From: Bradyrhizobium australiense
GTDB taxonomy: Bacteria; Pseudomonadota; Alphaproteobacteria; Rhizobiales; Xanthobacteraceae
Reading direction: 5' to 3'
DNA: 64,000 bases
Assembly: GCF_013114825.1 (NCBI RefSeq)
Contig: NZ_JAAVLX010000004.1
Coordinates: 806,001-870,000, forward strand
Shown here: positions 45,161-53,941 of the stretch, one piece after another
How the letters are laid out: each line of letters begins with the position of its first letter
How positions within the stretch are numbered: position 1 is the stretch's first letter
Translations under genes and position numbers: made by a program
The notes under the pieces: generated by a model
Told to the model about the DNA's origin: nothing
The model's database searches: none
Seen by the model: the letters and a program-made list of their open reading frames with translations, nothing else

Positions 45161-45177
45161 CGACACACGCAGTGTCG
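45161..45177. promoter_or_regulatory. Perfect inverted repeat before the PurF-like gene
   Basis: CGACACACGCAGTGTCG: 6-base arms (CGACAC/GTGTCG) around ACGCA, 32 bases before the ATG. The position suits an operator. The absence of a T-run after it argues against a terminator. Confidence 0.45.
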
Positions 45178-45208
45178 AATGAACTGTCGTCTTTGAGGGA
45201 TAAATAGC

Positions 45209-46795
45209 ATGTCCGGTGTGGCTGGCGCCTTTCTGTTGCCTTCAAGTCACTCCCAGCACACGCTTTATGATCGGCTCAAGCATGTGGTTCCGAAACTTGG
45301 ACTTCGTGGGCAGGCGGGTTTCGGTCTTGCCGCCTACATGCATGGAAAGCGCGTTCAATATATAAGGTCGTCTCAGTCGCCAAGCGAATTAGTAAACTTT
45401 GACTATAATGAACAGTATGCGAATTTCAGGCCTCACGCAGCGATTGCACACATTAGTAGTCCGTCTAAGAGGGAACAGCACGAGAGCGACGTGCAGCCTG
45501 TTAACAACGATAAAGTCGGTTTCCGCCATTTGGCTATTTCGCTAGACGGGGCCTTGGTCAACGCTGATGAACTTAGAGAAGAGTTGCTCGCCCAAGGGCA
45601 TCGCTTTGACAGCGAAACGGATGCCGAGCTCTTGCTCAAACTGATTGAGCGCACTTGTGAAAGTGATTATTGGCGACATGGTCTGCCGGTGAATCACGAA
45701 AGACTGTTTCGGGAGATCGATAACCGTATCGATGGCGCCGTCAGCGCACTCTTGTTGGATGGTGAAGGGAATCTCATTGCTTTTCGCAACCGATATGGTC
45801 TGCGCCCCCTAGAATTCATGCAAACAGATGACGGCTTTTTGCTTTTTGCGTCGGAAAACTGTGCTTTTGTCGGACTCCAAGGCAAGGCAGAAGAAATTTT
45901 ACCAGGCCACATCAAGTACGTGAACGGAAAAACGGGAGTATGCCTTGATCGCTCTCTGTGCGATGCTGGACATAACACCAGGCTGTGCGCCTATGAAACG
46001 CTTTACCTGGGAAGCCCCAACACGTCGAAACGCCAATCTCATCTCGAAACCCGTTACAATATCGGAGTTGCTCTTGGTAAAATTATTGCGCCAAGACTGG
46101 CAGCAGAAGTGGGGTCCGCCCCTGTTATAGTTTCTTCTATGCCGCGAACCGGAGGGCCGTATGCTGATGGTCTGTTTGCATCACTGGCCGAAGGCGGCGC
46201 CATCGTCCAACGTCACGAACTCATCGCAACACAATTTTCTCAGCGGACGCTTATAGGTATCTTTGGCGAGCGCAAATCTCTTATTGCCCAAAAATATCGT
46301 GTCGCAGAGAAAGACGTTACCGACAGCACCATAATCATGGCTGATGAAGCCCTCATTCGCGGCGATACAAGTCGGGCTGTCACGAATATGCTCCTTGCCG
46401 CCGGGGCCAAGGCTGTGCATTGGGCAATCGGTTCACCGCCTATAGTGGCCCCAAATTACTACGGCATGGGTATCGACACCATGGATGAGTTGGCGTTCTG
46501 GCAAACGTGGAAGACCCTCCCACCCCAACAGCGCAAGCAAAGCCTGCGTTTTCATAACATCGAACCGCAAATGCTCAAGGTCATCGAAAGCACAATTGCC
46601 GTATCCATCAATGCTGCGGCTATCACTTATCTACCCTTCCAAGTTCTCGTATCCTTGCTTCCCCAGGGGCATGATGGAATAGATTTGTCGCCGTTTACGT
46701 TTGAGATGCCAACCCCAGCGGGGCAAAAGCGCGCGAATAAGAATTTGAACAAGTTAATCGCCGATCTTCCCTTCCCGGAGCCGGCCGTTGCCTGA
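45209..46795 (+). CDS. PurF-like amidophosphoribosyltransferase homologue lacking the glutaminase nucleophile
   Basis: 528 residues aligning along the length of PurF, which makes phosphoribosylamine from PRPP and glutamine. PurF begins MCGIVG and uses Cys2; this protein begins MSGVAGAF, with Ser in place of Cys. The next glutaminase motifs are also changed: HRGQDAAG to LRGQAGFG, GHVRYPTAG to AHISSPSKR, AHNGNLTN to SLDGALVN. The PRPP loop normally read as LLVDDSIVRGTTS is IIMADEALIRGDTS, so one acidic pair and the loop Arg-Gly remain. GYGI-like YYGMGIDTMDEL follows. Probably a phosphoribosyl- or amine-transfer enzyme using another N donor, or a pseudoenzyme. It is coupled to a HAD gene and AT-richer than its flanks. 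Confidence 0.72.
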   Translation: MSGVAGAFLLPSSHSQHTLYDRLKHVVPKLGLRGQAGFGLAAYMHGKRVQYIRSSQSPSELVNFDYNEQYANFRPHAAIAHISSPSKREQHESDVQPVNNDKVGFRHLAISLDGALVNADELREELLAQGHRFDSETDAELLLKLIERTCESDYWRHGLPVNHERLFREIDNRIDGAVSALLLDGEGNLIAFRNRYGLRPLEFMQTDDGFLLFASENCAFVGLQGKAEEILPGHIKYVNGKTGVCLDRSLCDAGHNTRLCAYETLYLGSPNTSKRQSHLETRYNIGVALGKIIAPRLAAEVGSAPVIVSSMPRTGGPYADGLFASLAEGGAIVQRHELIATQFSQRTLIGIFGERKSLIAQKYRVAEKDVTDSTIIMADEALIRGDTSRAVTNMLLAAGAKAVHWAIGSPPIVAPNYYGMGIDTMDELAFWQTWKTLPPQQRKQSLRFHNIEPQMLKVIESTIAVSINAAAITYLPFQVLVSLLPQGHDGIDLSPFTFEMPTPAGQKRANKNLNKLIADLPFPEPAVA

Positions 46796-46802
46796 GGTTA
46801 TC

Positions 46803-47483
46803 ATGAAACCCACTCTAGTATTTGATTGGAACGGCACGCTGCTCGACGACGCCGATGCGTTGCTGAAAACGATCAATGCCATTCTAGGGCGCTTCGGTCG
46901 CCCTGATATCGATATGCCAACTTTTCGGGAACAGTGCGAGCTCCCGCTTTCTGTCCTTTACCGCAGTGTCGGAATGTCGGAAGGTGAAGCCGCAATCGTG
47001 GATAGCGATGGCAGCGCCATTTTTCACGACACCTACGAACCGCTGGCGAGCAAGGCCGATCTGCGCAAAGGCGCGCGCTGCATTCTAGAAGCGGCACGTC
47101 AACAGGCGGTCTCAACGATCGTTCTCAGCAGCTATATAGTCGACCCTCTTCGTTCCCAAATCCGCAGGCTTGGACTCGACGATTGCGTCAACGAGGTTCT
47201 AGCCTTCGAAAGCCGCGCCACTCAATTCAAAAGCATGAGCAAAGGCGAACGGCTTCGCCTGTATATGCAAGCAAATAATCTAAAGCCCGAGTCAACCTTT
47301 ATCATCGGCGACATGCCGGTTGAAACGGACATTGCACGCGACCTTGGGCTTATCAGCATATCCATTACCGGCGGATTTGTTTCCGAGTCGCGTTTGCAGG
47401 CTGCACAGCCGGATTACATCATTCATGACCATCATGAGCTGCTGCCAATTTTGCAAAGGCACGGCTTTTTTCGAAACGCATAG
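46803..47483 (+). CDS. HAD-family phosphatase, partner of the PurF-like protein
   Basis: About 226 residues from ATG 46803 (MKPTLVFDWNGTLLDD), with GAGG upstream overlapping the PurF-like stop. Motif I is DWNGT: the nucleophile Asp is kept, but the +2 Asp is Asn. Motif III Lys is likely in SKGERL and motif IV is IGDMPVETDIA. It has the small helical cap of phosphoglycolate-phosphatase-like enzymes. The tight spacing implies that it removes phosphate from the product of the PurF-like enzyme. The Asn in motif I occurs in some HAD subfamilies and may slow or change the reaction. Confidence 0.85.
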   Translation: MKPTLVFDWNGTLLDDADALLKTINAILGRFGRPDIDMPTFREQCELPLSVLYRSVGMSEGEAAIVDSDGSAIFHDTYEPLASKADLRKGARCILEAARQQAVSTIVLSSYIVDPLRSQIRRLGLDDCVNEVLAFESRATQFKSMSKGERLRLYMQANNLKPESTFIIGDMPVETDIARDLGLISISITGGFVSESRLQAAQPDYIIHDHHELLPILQRHGFFRNA

Positions 47484-47487
47484 GACC

Positions 47488-47661
47488 ATGACTGAAACTC
47501 CGCTAACAACCGCCCTCCTACGGTGGCGGGACAAAGGATCGGCCTTCGGCGCAGGACGCATGGGAACTGACATGTATTCGACGTGGCAGCCTATGAACGG
47601 GGTTTCGTTGCTGAATATGAAAGCAGCGGCGCCTCGAACGTACGCGCTCTGCGAATGTTGA
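47488..47661 (+). CDS. Truncated third gene of the PurF-like operon
   Basis: An ATG five bases after the HAD stop opens 57 codons, MTETPLTTALLRWRDKGSAF followed by GAGRMGTDMYSTW. The coding quality falls off towards the end and the frame then closes. It looks like the first part of a larger gene cut off by rearrangement. No family is recognised. Confidence 0.45.
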   Translation: MTETPLTTALLRWRDKGSAFGAGRMGTDMYSTWQPMNGVSLLNMKAAAPRTYALCEC

Positions 47662-48213
47662 GCCAGTGAGTGATGCTCACGGGCATGGCGACGGCAGCAT
47701 TGGTCGCTGCTGCTCATTGATCGCCACGCTCCGGAAGGCCGGTCGCCTATCACTACCACTGCCCCGCTGGCGTCCCACCACAGCATCGCAAGAGCCTTCG
47801 CAGAAAGGCTGTACGACCACCTGGAGCAAGGCCGGATGGCCCAGCACGAGAACGGTTATGATCGGCGTCTATGTCGTGGACGACACGCGCGAGCTGGTTA
47901 AACGATTGGCGCAAAGACGGTGGTCGGCCTGTTGCGCCTCGACAATCTCGTCGCTGATCGGCAGGCACGGGGCTCATCCAAGCTTGGGCTGATGAGGCTG
48001 GCTGGAACGGCTCTCGCCACATCAAAGTCCGGGGATCGCGGCCGAGGCACGCGCCGTCTAGACTCCACACATTGTGCAACTAAGTAGACGCAGCTCGGGC
48101 GACTCGGCGCCGCGTATTTAGGGCCAAATGGAGGCGCTGTCCCTACCGCCCGCGCTGCTAGTTTAATATAACACCTGATCATTGATTCTACCATCGTCCG
48201 AGCCCATAAACAG

Positions 48214-48400
48214 ATGCCGAGGCTAAAAACGGGGTCTGAAGATCAACCTATCGGCCGTTCTAGCGATGGCCTGAGCAGCAAGATCCAGATGGCCGTTCGA
48301 GGCTTGGGATGTCCCGTGCGGTTCACACGGACTGCCCGGTCAGAGGTGATGCGCAAGCCGCAGCCTTGTCTTCTAAACGAATTCCATGGTTCCGTCGAGA
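48214..48400 (+). pseudogene. IS5-family transposase fragment
   Basis: Reads KTGSEDQPIGRSSDGLSSKI then QMAVRGLGCPVRFT. This matches the catalytic region of IS5/IS427-group DDE transposases (pattern GRSRGGLSTKIHxAVDxLGxPVRFxLT). A frameshift follows with QAAAL. The rest of the transposase and both terminal repeats are missing. Confidence 0.65.
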
Positions 48401-48907
48401 GGATCTGACGAGCACGACGCGGCGCTCGCTTGCGATAAGCTTCGAGCCGCATGGTTCTTCAGTGATGAACGATGATTCGGGAAGCGTTCGCGAAAAATAC
48501 GAAAGGATGATCTGTTCGGCTTCAAGGTTCGCGACTGTTCACTGGCGAACATTCGTCCTTGTGTTGAGCGGAGGCCCGGATATTATGATCGCATCTCCGG
48601 CATGCATCGCAAAAGGACTCGCAATCCTGTCGAGCTCATCCAAAGAAAATTCCTCCTTATCGGACTACGCGGTGTCCTTGCTCTACATTGCTGCCAGCGC
48701 GAGCCCTCTCGGTTCCCCTCGCACGTGCGATGAAGCTCGTCTTACCTGCGCTCTCTCACCTGAATCTCGGCAAACGGCAGATGTTGAATGCAGCGCTAGA
48801 GTTGGTCTCGCTCTTGGACGCCCAGCGCCTCTCCATGCTGCGCATCTGCGTCCCCAAGACCAGTACCACAAGAACAGGTGCCCCGCTTGGGGGGATGGCC
48901 ACCCAGA
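48401..48907. other. No supported gene
   Basis: Several overlapping open frames without recognisable domains, between the IS5 scrap and the isochorismatase-fold gene. A plus-strand helix-rich stretch near 48730-48900 (LNLGKRQMLNAALELVSLLD) has no start context I trust. Confidence 0.35.
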
Positions 48908-49441
48908 TCATAATAGAAGCTGCTGAACTTTTTGCGTCAAAAGCGGATCATGCAGACATACCGCCCATTCCAGCAGCATCTGGCGCACCGTGGTTGCCAA
49001 GATGCCATGAAGCGCCATCCGATCGAAAGCGAGTGATCGATCCGCGTCGACACGCGTTGCGATGAGGTCCGAGAGGAGGCGTACGTCATATCCACGCTCG
49101 ACCGCGTGCAGTGCGGCAATGAAGATATCTTCTTCGAGCCAACCTCCCCCAAAGAAGATGATACCGGTGTCGCGTGAAGCCAGATTGTCCGTAAATCGCG
49201 GATCGTGCCAAATGGAAAGAGCATCAACGTCCAGCTGCGTCGTCGAGTGCATGAGTTTCTGACCCATAATGTCGAACGCCTGGCATTCGCCGATGAGGGT
49301 CAACGCGACGCCAAACATCTCCAAGGCTGTCTGCAGCAATGAGAAACTGACATGCTGCGGGGCAAGACCGGCCGAAGCCGGCGTCTTACCTCGCGTCATA
49401 TTGATCAAAACTACCCGACTATGTCGTGGGTCTGCGAGCAT
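48908..49441 (-). CDS. Isochorismatase-fold protein lacking catalytic residues
   Basis: 177 residues. The fold is visible from RVVLINMTRG, FSLLQTALEMFGVALTLIGE, TGIIFFGGGWLEEDIFIAAL and RGYDVRLLSDLIATRVDADR. In active isochorismatase-like hydrolases the first strand ends in a catalytic Asp (LLVIDMQ); here it is Asn. The nucleophile Cys, normally at GxxTDxCVxxTA, is absent (GGGWLEEDIFIAALHA). It therefore may bind rather than hydrolyse a ligand. It follows the AHL synthase by 42 bases on the same strand and should share its lux-box promoter. Confidence 0.7.
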   Translation of the reverse strand: MLADPRHSRVVLINMTRGKTPASAGLAPQHVSFSLLQTALEMFGVALTLIGECQAFDIMGQKLMHSTTQLDVDALSIWHDPRFTDNLASRDTGIIFFGGGWLEEDIFIAALHAVERGYDVRLLSDLIATRVDADRSLAFDRMALHGILATTVRQMLLEWAVCLHDPLLTQKVQQLLL

Positions 49442-49483
49442 TTACGTATCAAATTACTTTTGCTGGATGCTGCTCGGAGGGCA

Positions 49484-50122
49484 TTAGGCAGCCGCGTTAA
49501 CAAGATCCGGTGGCACAAGCACGGGGCCGTTGACGTCGGCTTGTTCGTACATCTTGTGAAGCGTTTGTTCGGACATGTCGAGAAAGCCGGCAACCGCCAT
49601 GGTCGATCCGACCTGCCGCGGATCAGCGATCCGTCTCAAAGGCCAGCGCGCACGGCGGAGAATGCGCTCCATACGCGTATCAGTCACTGTCACGATGCTG
49701 TCTGCGCGCGCGGCGCGTGCTGCCTCCATCATGGCGGCGAAGAGGATGAACGTAGCGCGATTGAGACGATTGGCTGTCTGCTCCGCGACAAGACTGGTGT
49801 CGACGCAAAAGCGTGAGCTTTCGAGAATTCTTTCGTCAGCCGGCGCTGGCGTCCCGCCGAGCAGAACGGGAAAGGTATCGGCCAACATGGTTGGTCCGGT
49901 CGTCGGAAGCAGACGAACCGAACCAACCGGCTCCCCCGCGTCTGCCATCAGAACGAGATAAGTCGGCCCGAGAGTGTCATACACATCGAGCTCAAATTCA
50001 CCCGAGACCGACACTGACCAGTCGAGCCTGTCCTTGAAGACACGGCGCCGCAGCCGATACATCGCCGCGAGCAACTCTAGATGACGGCCAAACTGAGAGG
50101 TGTGAATTGCGATGGCATGCAT
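49484..50122 (-). CDS. LuxI-family acyl-homoserine-lactone synthase (TraI/BjaI-like)
   Basis: Makes an N-acyl-homoserine-lactone signal from S-adenosylmethionine and an acyl donor. All family residues can be found: MYRLRRRVFKDRLDW (Arg and Phe), GEFELDVYD (Glu, Asp, Asp), PVGSVRLLP (Arg), and ILESSRFCVD (Glu, Arg). The start ATG 50122 has AGGAGGT five bases upstream, and that ribosome site can pair with a CCTCC 15 bases further upstream. A near-perfect lux box lies at 50177-50196. The LuxR-type gene is upstream on the same strand. This is the set-up of a positive feedback loop. Confidence 0.93.
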   Translation of the reverse strand: MHAIAIHTSQFGRHLELLAAMYRLRRRVFKDRLDWSVSVSGEFELDVYDTLGPTYLVLMADAGEPVGSVRLLPTTGPTMLADTFPVLLGGTPAPADERILESSRFCVDTSLVAEQTANRLNRATFILFAAMMEAARAARADSIVTVTDTRMERILRRARWPLRRIADPRQVGSTMAVAGFLDMSEQTLHKMYEQADVNGPVLVPPDLVNAAA

Positions 50123-50127
50123 AGCGA

Positions 50128-50147
50128 CCTCCTGAATTATCGGGAGG
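50128..50147 (-). promoter_or_regulatory. Possible ribosome-site hairpin in the AHL synthase leader
   Basis: In the minus-strand transcript, CCTCC (complement of 50143-50147) can pair with the GGAGG ribosome site (complement of 50128-50132) across a 10-base loop. Only five pairs, all strong except one A-U, so the structure may be weak. Confidence 0.35.
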
Positions 50148-50176
50148 CCTCAAAACCAGAAAGAGAGTTGCTAATC

Positions 50177-50196
50177 GCCTGTCAAATTTTACAGGT
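50177..50196. promoter_or_regulatory. lux box upstream of the AHL synthase gene
   Basis: GCCTGTCAAATTTTACAGGT. The arms CCTGT and ACAGG are perfectly inverted, and the 20-base layout matches the classic lux box (ACCTGT-N8-ACAGGT) except for the first base. It lies 55 bases before the luxI ATG, where a LuxR-AHL complex would activate transcription. Confidence 0.8.
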
Positions 50197-50311
50197 ACCT
50201 CTTGTTCAGTTTGATTACGTTAGACCTTTTTGGACAGAACGCAATACAACATGCCCGGCGCGACGAGCGCCAGGCTATTGTGCATCTCGCGAAATGGAAG
50301 GGTGTGGATGA

Positions 50312-51040
50312 TTAGGACAACAAACCGCGCCGCAGCGCCTCGGCGACGCATTGAGCAATAGATGCTGCACCTAGTTTGCGGCGCGCGTTATCAAGATGAA
50401 ACACGACAGTTCGCGGTGCAATCTGGACCAGCACCGCGATATCGGCGATAGTTTTTCCGCGCGCGGTCCATGCAAGGCATTGGCGCTCGCGCTGACTGAG
50501 CTCACTTGCGATGAGTTTACTGGCAGAGAGTACGTCAAGTCTGGCGGCGACATAACAATGAAAGTGCAACCCGACGAGTTGTATGAGATCCTTCCCGTCC
50601 GCCACGAGCCGCTCGGGGTGAAGATCGCGGTCGCCCGTCGCCAGTGTAAATGCAGCCATCCGCCCAAATCCACCCCTGATTGGCACAGTGATGCCTGATC
50701 TAATTCCGAAAGTCATCGCTTCATCGAAGAACCGGCGCTGCTCGCGATTTCCGGCCAAGGCTGACGCCTCGCCTCCCCAGCTGAATAGCGCGCGCTCGGC
50801 ACGCGCGCGGCGCACCACCGGATCGAGCTGCTGATATCCAAGTTGGAAGTACCGGCTGGTCCAGGTTTTGGGATATGACGAGATCAACATCGGCGTCTCG
50901 CCGGTCAAGCGCAGGTAGGCAAATCGCTGGAAGCCAAGCCTCTGTGTTAGCCGCGTTGCGACACGCTCGAATTCATCCTCGCTGGTAGCGGTTTGGATGG
51001 CATCAATAAATTCCTGGAAGATGCATTCGACCGGGCTCAT
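50312..51040 (-). CDS. LuxR-family quorum-sensing regulator
   Basis: 242 residues. The N-terminal autoinducer domain keeps the AHL pocket residues (RYFQLGYQQLDPVVRRARAE with Tyr and Asp, then LFSWGG with Trp). The C-terminal GerE-type HTH is LSQRERQCLAWTARGKTIAD followed by IAVLVQIAPRTVVFHLDNAR. Length is normal. It is the natural partner for the AHL synthase gene 190 bases downstream and for the intervening lux box. In rhizobial ICEs such pairs control excision and transfer, which fits the other conjugation relics here. Confidence 0.93.
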   Translation of the reverse strand: MSPVECIFQEFIDAIQTATSEDEFERVATRLTQRLGFQRFAYLRLTGETPMLISSYPKTWTSRYFQLGYQQLDPVVRRARAERALFSWGGEASALAGNREQRRFFDEAMTFGIRSGITVPIRGGFGRMAAFTLATGDRDLHPERLVADGKDLIQLVGLHFHCYVAARLDVLSASKLIASELSQRERQCLAWTARGKTIADIAVLVQIAPRTVVFHLDNARRKLGAASIAQCVAEALRRGLLS

Positions 51041-51489
51041 TCCGGCTCTACCATTTTAACATAGTCAAACGTGCTTCCTAATGACCCCACCCCGCCTTTG
51101 GCGAAGAAGCTTCTCGGCTTACCAGGTCCCTCGAGCTCCCGCCAGAACACCCACGGGCTCGAGACCGGGTGGCCGAGGTGGAGGCGAACGTAAAGGCCCT
51201 GCCCGCGGATGTACCGGCATCATTCTATGCAGCCTGTTCGGACGGGATCTCGGCGAAGTTGAAAAAGCCGTGCGAATGGTGAGCCCCGCCAACAGACTAA
51301 AATTGCCATCTAATCGTTATTTCTAACTGAGAACCTGCAACGCAGCCTTACAACAGCTGGAGAATCTCTTACAATCAATCTTGTTGTCATTTTCGTCGAA
51401 AAACTTTCAGTCGCGCGGGTTAACCGCGTTTTCGTGATCTGAAAAGTATCATTTATTGGGATCAATGTTAGAGAATCTAACAGCTAAGC

Positions 51490-51907
51490 ATGCGCAAAAT
51501 TCCACCTTTCACCGCTCTTCGTGCATTTGAGGCGTTGTCACGACATGGATAGCCTCACGCAAGCTGCCGCTGAACTGAATGTCAGCCACAGCGCTGTGAG
51601 CCAACAGTTGCGGCTGCTGGAAGGATATTTCTCTTGCAAATTGGTGCGGAAGACTGGCAACCGCATTGAATTGACGCCTGCAGCACGTTCCTACGCTCAT
51701 GAAGTACGCAAGAGCCTCGATCTGTTGGCCGTTGCTTCGGAGGACTTTGCCAGCTCCGGCTCCGCAAGCTGCAGAACGGCGCCTTGGAATTCTTTTTCCT
51801 CAATCACGCATCATTGGCTCTGGGTTCTACGGCCTATTCAACCCCTCAGCGCGCAAAGCCAAAAGTGTTTTGAGCAGTTTATCACATGGCTGGCGCAAGA
51901 AGACTAG
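51490..51907 (+). pseudogene. LysR-family regulator pseudogene (GcvA-like)
   Basis: ATG 51490 starts MRKIPPFTALRAFEALSRHG and reaches a stop at once. One base away the frame continues as SLTQAAAELNVSHSAVSQQL followed by RLLEGYFSCKLVRKTGNRIE, the LysR winged HTH. After about 100 codons the sequence jumps, again out of frame, to the end of the effector domain (NGALEFFFLNHASLALGS, then QFITWLAQED). The central 150 or so residues are deleted. Confidence 0.75.
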
Positions 51908-52060
51908 CTCCACTTGAAGGCGTCGGCCGAGGTTGAGTGGCCCTGCCTGTCGCCCCCCTCGCAATAGCAACTTCGCAAGCAACCGGGAACGTCAGGTTGA
52001 AGACCGCCCCACACAGACCGCGGATCTCGGTGGCGCCGCTTTCCACATCTTGCAGAGCTT

Positions 52061-53941
52061 CTAGAGCGGCCGCTTGCTCCCGGCACGAGTGCCTCGTAGA
52101 GGCACGGGGATAATAAACCAGAACCATGCTCCGAGCTGAACTGCAAGGTTGACCGCAAAGGCTGTTTGGTAACCAATTTCCGGGTAGTGGCCCTGCTGAG
52201 GTGTCCAGTACTGAATCAAGAAACCCACCAAATACTGGACCAGAAAGGCGCAACCGATGTGAAAGACGTTGAGCGCCGCGGTGGCACGTCCAGCAAGCTC
52301 TTTTGGGAAAAAATCGCCCAAAATCGCGTAGCTAAGGACGGTCGCCGCCCCGCAGGCAGCGACAATCATCCACGGAACAGATGATGGCAAAGGTACTCGC
52401 AGGATCACTGCCAATTGGGCTACGAAGAACAGAAGTGCGACCAAGCCCAGCAGCGGTCGAGGACCTATCCCGTGTCGACGAAGCTTTTGAGCCGCAACGC
52501 CTAGAACCAGGGCGCCCGCACTCGATGCGATTGCCATGACAAAGAGATTGCGAAGCAATTCCGATCGGTCCAGGCCCTCGACATCGGCGAACCACTGGCC
52601 AGCCCACAGCCCCTGTAACGCCCAGGCCGTACCAATGCAGGTTGCGGAGAGCGGCGCCAAACGCCAGAAGCGAGGATCTGAATAAATCATTCGTAGTCCA
52701 ATGGTAGTCCCCTTCACGGCGAATGAGCACGTGCCTTTTGGCACGAGAAGGAAAATTGCGAGGGCGCATCCAACCGATGCAATGGCTAAGAGCTCAAACA
52801 ATCCCCGCCAGCCGATCGACACGAGCAGGTATTCGGCCGGCAATGTTGCCGTCACGGCGCCAAAGGACCCTAGCATGATCATCAAGCCATTGAGCAGTGG
52901 CACCTGCTCGGCGGGGAACCAGAGAACGACGGCTTTCAATCCGGCCGTCAATGCTGCAGAAGCGCCAAAGCCGATTAACGCTCGGCCGAGAAGAAGAAGC
53001 CAAAAGTTGTCGGAGACGGCAAATAGCGCTGCCCCGGCGGCTGCGGCCAGTAGCACGACACTCTGGATTTTTCGTGGACCGTATCGGTCCACTAACACCC
53101 CAATAGGAATCTGGGCGGCCGCGAAGGTCAGGAAGTAGATGGACGTCAGGAGACCGAGGTCGTCGGCACCCAGTCCAAACTCATAGGTCAATGGTGCAGC
53201 TATGGTCGCGTTTATGGTGCGAAAGAGAAAAGAAAGATAGTAAGCTGCGACGAAGGGTAAGAAGACGCGCAAAACTAAAAGCCAATCTGTGGAGAAGGCT
53301 CGTGACCGCTGCGGCCCCGTAGCACGCCATGGCGCCAAAAACGGCCGCCATATCGCGCCAGCCATTGTTTGTTCTGCTCTTGTATCGGGTTCGCGATCGA
53401 AGGCTGCGCCTCGAGCAACAGCCGGAGATTGTGGTTTGTTGCCGGCGACAGGCGCCGCAACGCTGTTTGGTTCCTGGTGTGTGGAGCGGACCGACCCTTC
53501 TTGCCTCACCGGTTGTGTTGCAAGATGCGCCGGATCAGCCGAATTCACCCGCTCAATTGTTTCCTTGATGAGCGACGTTCCTAGATGAACCCGCCTTGTC
53601 ACCTGTGCAGCAAATTCGTCGAAGCGCGCGAGTCCCAGGGTACAGGCGGCAGGTTGGTCGGCGGCTGCAAGCGGAGGCGTGACGGCGAGAAGAAATCGAG
53701 CCTGAAGCGCAACAGTCTCACTCACAATCCGCAACTCTTGATGAAGCTGTTCGAGGTTCTGGTTGATGGCGTTCAGCCGGCGATCAACCGAGGGGTCATC
53801 GACGTCATGATCTGGTGGCCCGAAGAAATCAGCGAGGGCAGCCTCAATGATCTCCGATTTGGTGGCGCCGGGACGTTGCGCTGCGACTGCGAGCCGCGCG
53901 GCGACGGGCTCGGAAAGGTAGATAGCAATCCATGACTTCAT
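52061..53941 (-). CDS. Ribbon-helix-helix domain fused in frame to an MFS permease
   Basis: 626 residues in one uninterrupted frame. Residues 1-45 (MKSWIAIYLSEPVAARLAVA, SEIIEAALADFFGPP) form a CopG-type RHH; residues 50-130 (LNAINQNLEQLHQELRIVSE, FAAQVTRRVHLGTSLIKETI) match the CopG-type protein I recall encoded beside trbB in rhizobial conjugation clusters. After a low-complexity linker, a 12-helix MFS permease starts near residue 218 (WLLVLRVFLPFVAAYYLSFL, IPIGVLVDRYGPRKIQ, LLGRALIGFGASAALTAG). An internal Met193 could start the permease alone, though its ribosome site is weak. The gene overlaps the alpha/beta hydrolase gene by four bases. Either a rearrangement fusion or a two-function protein. 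Confidence 0.7.
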   Translation of the reverse strand: MKSWIAIYLSEPVAARLAVAAQRPGATKSEIIEAALADFFGPPDHDVDDPSVDRRLNAINQNLEQLHQELRIVSETVALQARFLLAVTPPLAAADQPAACTLGLARFDEFAAQVTRRVHLGTSLIKETIERVNSADPAHLATQPVRQEGSVRSTHQEPNSVAAPVAGNKPQSPAVARGAAFDREPDTRAEQTMAGAIWRPFLAPWRATGPQRSRAFSTDWLLVLRVFLPFVAAYYLSFLFRTINATIAAPLTYEFGLGADDLGLLTSIYFLTFAAAQIPIGVLVDRYGPRKIQSVVLLAAAAGAALFAVSDNFWLLLLGRALIGFGASAALTAGLKAVVLWFPAEQVPLLNGLMIMLGSFGAVTATLPAEYLLVSIGWRGLFELLAIASVGCALAIFLLVPKGTCSFAVKGTTIGLRMIYSDPRFWRLAPLSATCIGTAWALQGLWAGQWFADVEGLDRSELLRNLFVMAIASSAGALVLGVAAQKLRRHGIGPRPLLGLVALLFFVAQLAVILRVPLPSSVPWMIVAACGAATVLSYAILGDFFPKELAGRATAALNVFHIGCAFLVQYLVGFLIQYWTPQQGHYPEIGYQTAFAVNLAVQLGAWFWFIIPVPLRGTRAGSKRPL

